From Garcia nutans (lineage: Eukaryota > Streptophyta > Magnoliopsida > Malpighiales > Euphorbiaceae), in the NCBI GenBank assembly GCA_947685225.1, contig CANTUV010000011.1, forward strand, positions 64,964,501 through 65,028,500: a stretch of 64,000 nt of DNA. Direction: 5' to 3'. Shown here in pieces: positions 61,442-64,000 of this stretch. The notes beneath the pieces are model-generated. The model worked only from the letters and a program-made list of their open reading frames with translations. It was not told where the DNA came from and did no database searches. Position numbers and translations under genes: made by a program. The first letter of the stretch is position 1. Each line of letters begins with the position of its first letter.

Positions 61442-64000
61442 CTAGATATTCACTAAATGTATCCCTCTGGAAAAAAAATATTTTTAAAATTAAAATTTGA
61501 TAATTATTTATAAAAATAAATTTATTTTTTAGGGTATTTTTGAAGAGATGCCTAAAAAATTCTATTATTTTCTCTTCTTGGTAATTTTATCCACTTTTCA
61601 TCATCATTGGCTTTGGTTAAGTGTAAAGAGACACTATATTTTGCTATGCTTCCTCAGCAAATTTAGAGTGAAACCCAAACTTCTATCCAAGACATGTAAT
61701 GAGAAAAAATAGAAATTTGAGAGCAACATTGAATGGAAACACATTACTACTATATTGTCCATTGAAAGCAATAATTTTTTGAGTATGTAAGTGGCTATGT
61801 GTTATGCCTACCCCATAAATTGCTTGGTTTCTCATTTTATGATTTGACCCATACTAACACCAACCATTCCCCTATACACATACTATAGTTTTCTTCTTGC
61901 TTTTTACTAAGTATAATAACTCTCTTGCAAGAATTTCCTTCCACCTAAATTTGGATTCTTTATGATTTTTTTGCTATGCTGCTACCAAAAATTAATATCA
62001 TCTAATTAATAGGTGAATTAATACCGTATCCTAACCAAGCCATTGGTTCGTATTGATGTTATATTGTTATAGCACAACAGATACTTTAATTTTTATTGGG
62101 ATGTATTATATTTTTTTTATAATTTGCTATAATTATTTTGTAATATGTGTAGTTTCTTTTTCAATTACTTAAAAAAATGATTGCAACAAATTTTAATAAA
62201 AAAAATGATAGGCATGCTAATAAAAATTATAAAATTTTATTACTATTTAACATATACTCTCATGACATATATCAAATAAATCCTTAAATTATTGTTTTAT
62301 TTATACATTTTCATACTTCACGCTAATTTACACATATATTAAGAAAGTACAGTTAATTTAGTTTTTGATTAGTTATTTTCCTAATATACCATCATTAAAG
62401 GTAATTATAGTGAGAAAAAAAAAGCTGATTAAATTAGAGTATTATAATATAAAATAATGACTTAATTTGAAAAAATAGACTATTATTTAGAAATTTTAAA
62501 AATAATACTTACTTTATCCAAAATTGAGAGATTAGCTTATCATTTCATAAAATTAAGAAAAATTAATTATTTTTATTAAAAATATAAGTTTGTATATATT
62601 TTTATATTATATTATTATTTTAATTTGAGATATATTTAATAAATAATATTAAATAACGGTATTATAAAAATTTAATATGTTAACTAACTTATTAAAATAA
62701 AAAATAAATTATAATTTATGACAAATAAAAAGTACGTCCATTAATTTAAGATAGAGCAAGTAATTTAAGACGGAGAAATAATAAAAAATAAGACAGAAAA
62801 GGGGTGTTTAAGTAATTGAATGAAGCGAGTTGCAATTAATTTTAAATTGAAAATAGAACTGTTTAATTGAAATTGAGTGGTGTACTCTTACTCTTAATAT
62901 TCTTTAATACATTTGCTTAATGATGAATTAATTGTTTATTTATGCTAAAAAATTAATTGTTTATTGAATTCAAGCCGCTAAGTTATGTTTTTTTTTAATA
63001 TTAAAAGCAAATGTTAAGAGGTGGTTTTGTTCCCTTTTCTCATCTCATATATTTATTATTATTATTAAACTTTTGTTTTTGTAAATGCGTAGGCACTATT
63101 CATCCATTCCATTTCCTCTCACCTTTAGGCGAATGTTCTTCTCTTTGACAATTGAGGCTTTTATAAATTCTTAAATACATTTTGCAATGTAAAGACAATT
63201 ATTCAATAATTGAATTGCAACTTCAATGTTTAGATTTGATATATTTATTGTGAGACTAGTTTAGTTATTAATTTCTTGATTAATTTGATTTATTTAATTT
63301 GCATTATATAATTTCTCCTACATTAAGTTTTATTTACTTGAAAATGCTTTTTGAATTTTATTTTCTAAAAAAAATCATGGTGTTTTATTTTTTATTTTTC
63401 AATAATTTGATTATTCATTTTATGTTATACTTAACAACTTAAGACATTATGACTTGTTTGCTTATGAAAATTTGTCACAATTTTTTAAGAATTTTTTTTC
63501 CAAAATTTATCATTGACGTTATCATATTAATTATATCATAATCATCAATAGTTACAATTAATGTCATTATTATAAATAATTTTCTCTCATTCTTGTGAAA
63601 TTTTTGCTCTGTCTATAAAGCTCATTCCCCTTTTTTCTATCATAGATTTTTGCTCTTTCTATAAAGCTCATTTCCCTTTTTTCTATCATAGATCCTTCAA
63701 TCTTTTCTTTTATTTCACATACATCTCAGTTTCTTTAGTGGTCTTGATTATTTCTTTCTTAAATCAGTTTATAAAAAACTTACTGTTCAAATTTTCTGAA
63801 ACCGCCCAGCCCCTGAATTAATTGTTGGATTTATATTTCTATTGTTTGAGGACTTTTTGAGTTAAGAATTATCTTTTATTTGTTTAGTTTTTAGCGCTCC
63901 AATGTTAACTCAAATATTTCAGAAGCCATCTAATCTCCTTCTTGTAGTCCAAGCATGTCATGGAGTCTAGACTTTTCCCACTCAAGTTTTCCTTAGTTTG
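61442..64000. other. AT-rich intergenic DNA to the window end
   Basis: No gene is recognised. A possible dispersed-repeat copy lies at about 62100-62290, and a 46-bp two-unit tandem duplication at 63602-63693. Confidence 0.6.
63602..63693. repeat. Two-copy tandem duplication, 46-bp unit
   Basis: TTTTGCTCT, then CTATAAAGCTCATT, then CCTTTTTTCTATCATAGA occurs at 63602 and again at 63648, with only two differences by eye. This suggests a fairly recent duplication. Confidence 0.92.

Overview
The window is nuclear DNA of a flowering plant, most likely a rosid eudicot. It is strongly AT-rich, the genes have short exons with GT-AG introns, and the protein families are plant-specific or plant-typed (YABBY, PLATZ, GIL1/IRKI-type DUF641, hybrid proline-rich 8-cysteine proteins, RGF/GOLVEN peptide, VAP27, ATG8). 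I cannot name the species from sequence alone. No rRNA, tRNA, CRISPR array or bacterial-type operon was seen.

Layout. 1-2216 (+): the last six coding exons of a YABBY gene of the FIL/YAB3 type, cut by the window edge. 5559-7076 (-): a single-exon GIL1/IRKI-like protein. 7.1-16.3 kb: AT-rich intergenic DNA with microsatellites and diverged repeats. 16350-21249 (+): a complete but disabled Ty1/copia retrotransposon with 198-bp LTRs and a TTAAT target duplication; part of its gag is inverted. 21724-22100 (+): a broken lectin-receptor-kinase fragment. 24874-26244 (+): a PLATZ zinc-binding gene in five exons whose start codon stands alone in exon 1. 26.2-34.5 kb: intergenic DNA with two inverted-repeat elements. 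34522-37399 (+): a VAP27-type ER tail-anchored protein in eight exons. 37996-38193 (-): a small unrecognised ORF. 38.5-40.5 kb: a three-layer nest (AT-rich repeat, a LINE inside it, a solo LTR inside the LINE). 41512-41901 (+) and 43048-43458 (-): two convergent 8-cysteine hybrid proline-rich protein genes separated by a long TAA microsatellite. 45192-47789 (-): a SKA1 kinetochore gene with exon structure retained but at least three disabling changes. 50296-51095 (-): a two-exon RGF/GOLVEN peptide precursor. 55151-57196 (-): an ATG8f-like autophagy gene with an in-frame stop in exon 4. 57.2-64 kb: AT-rich intergenic DNA with a 575-bp hAT-like element and a short tandem duplication.

The genes do not form a pathway; they are a normal gene-sparse eukaryotic neighbourhood. 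No new multi-gene system is evident. The observations most worth checking are the inverted block inside gag of an otherwise young retrotransposon, the decay of both SKA1 and ATG8 within about 12 kb of each other, and the nested insertions at 38.5-40.5 kb.
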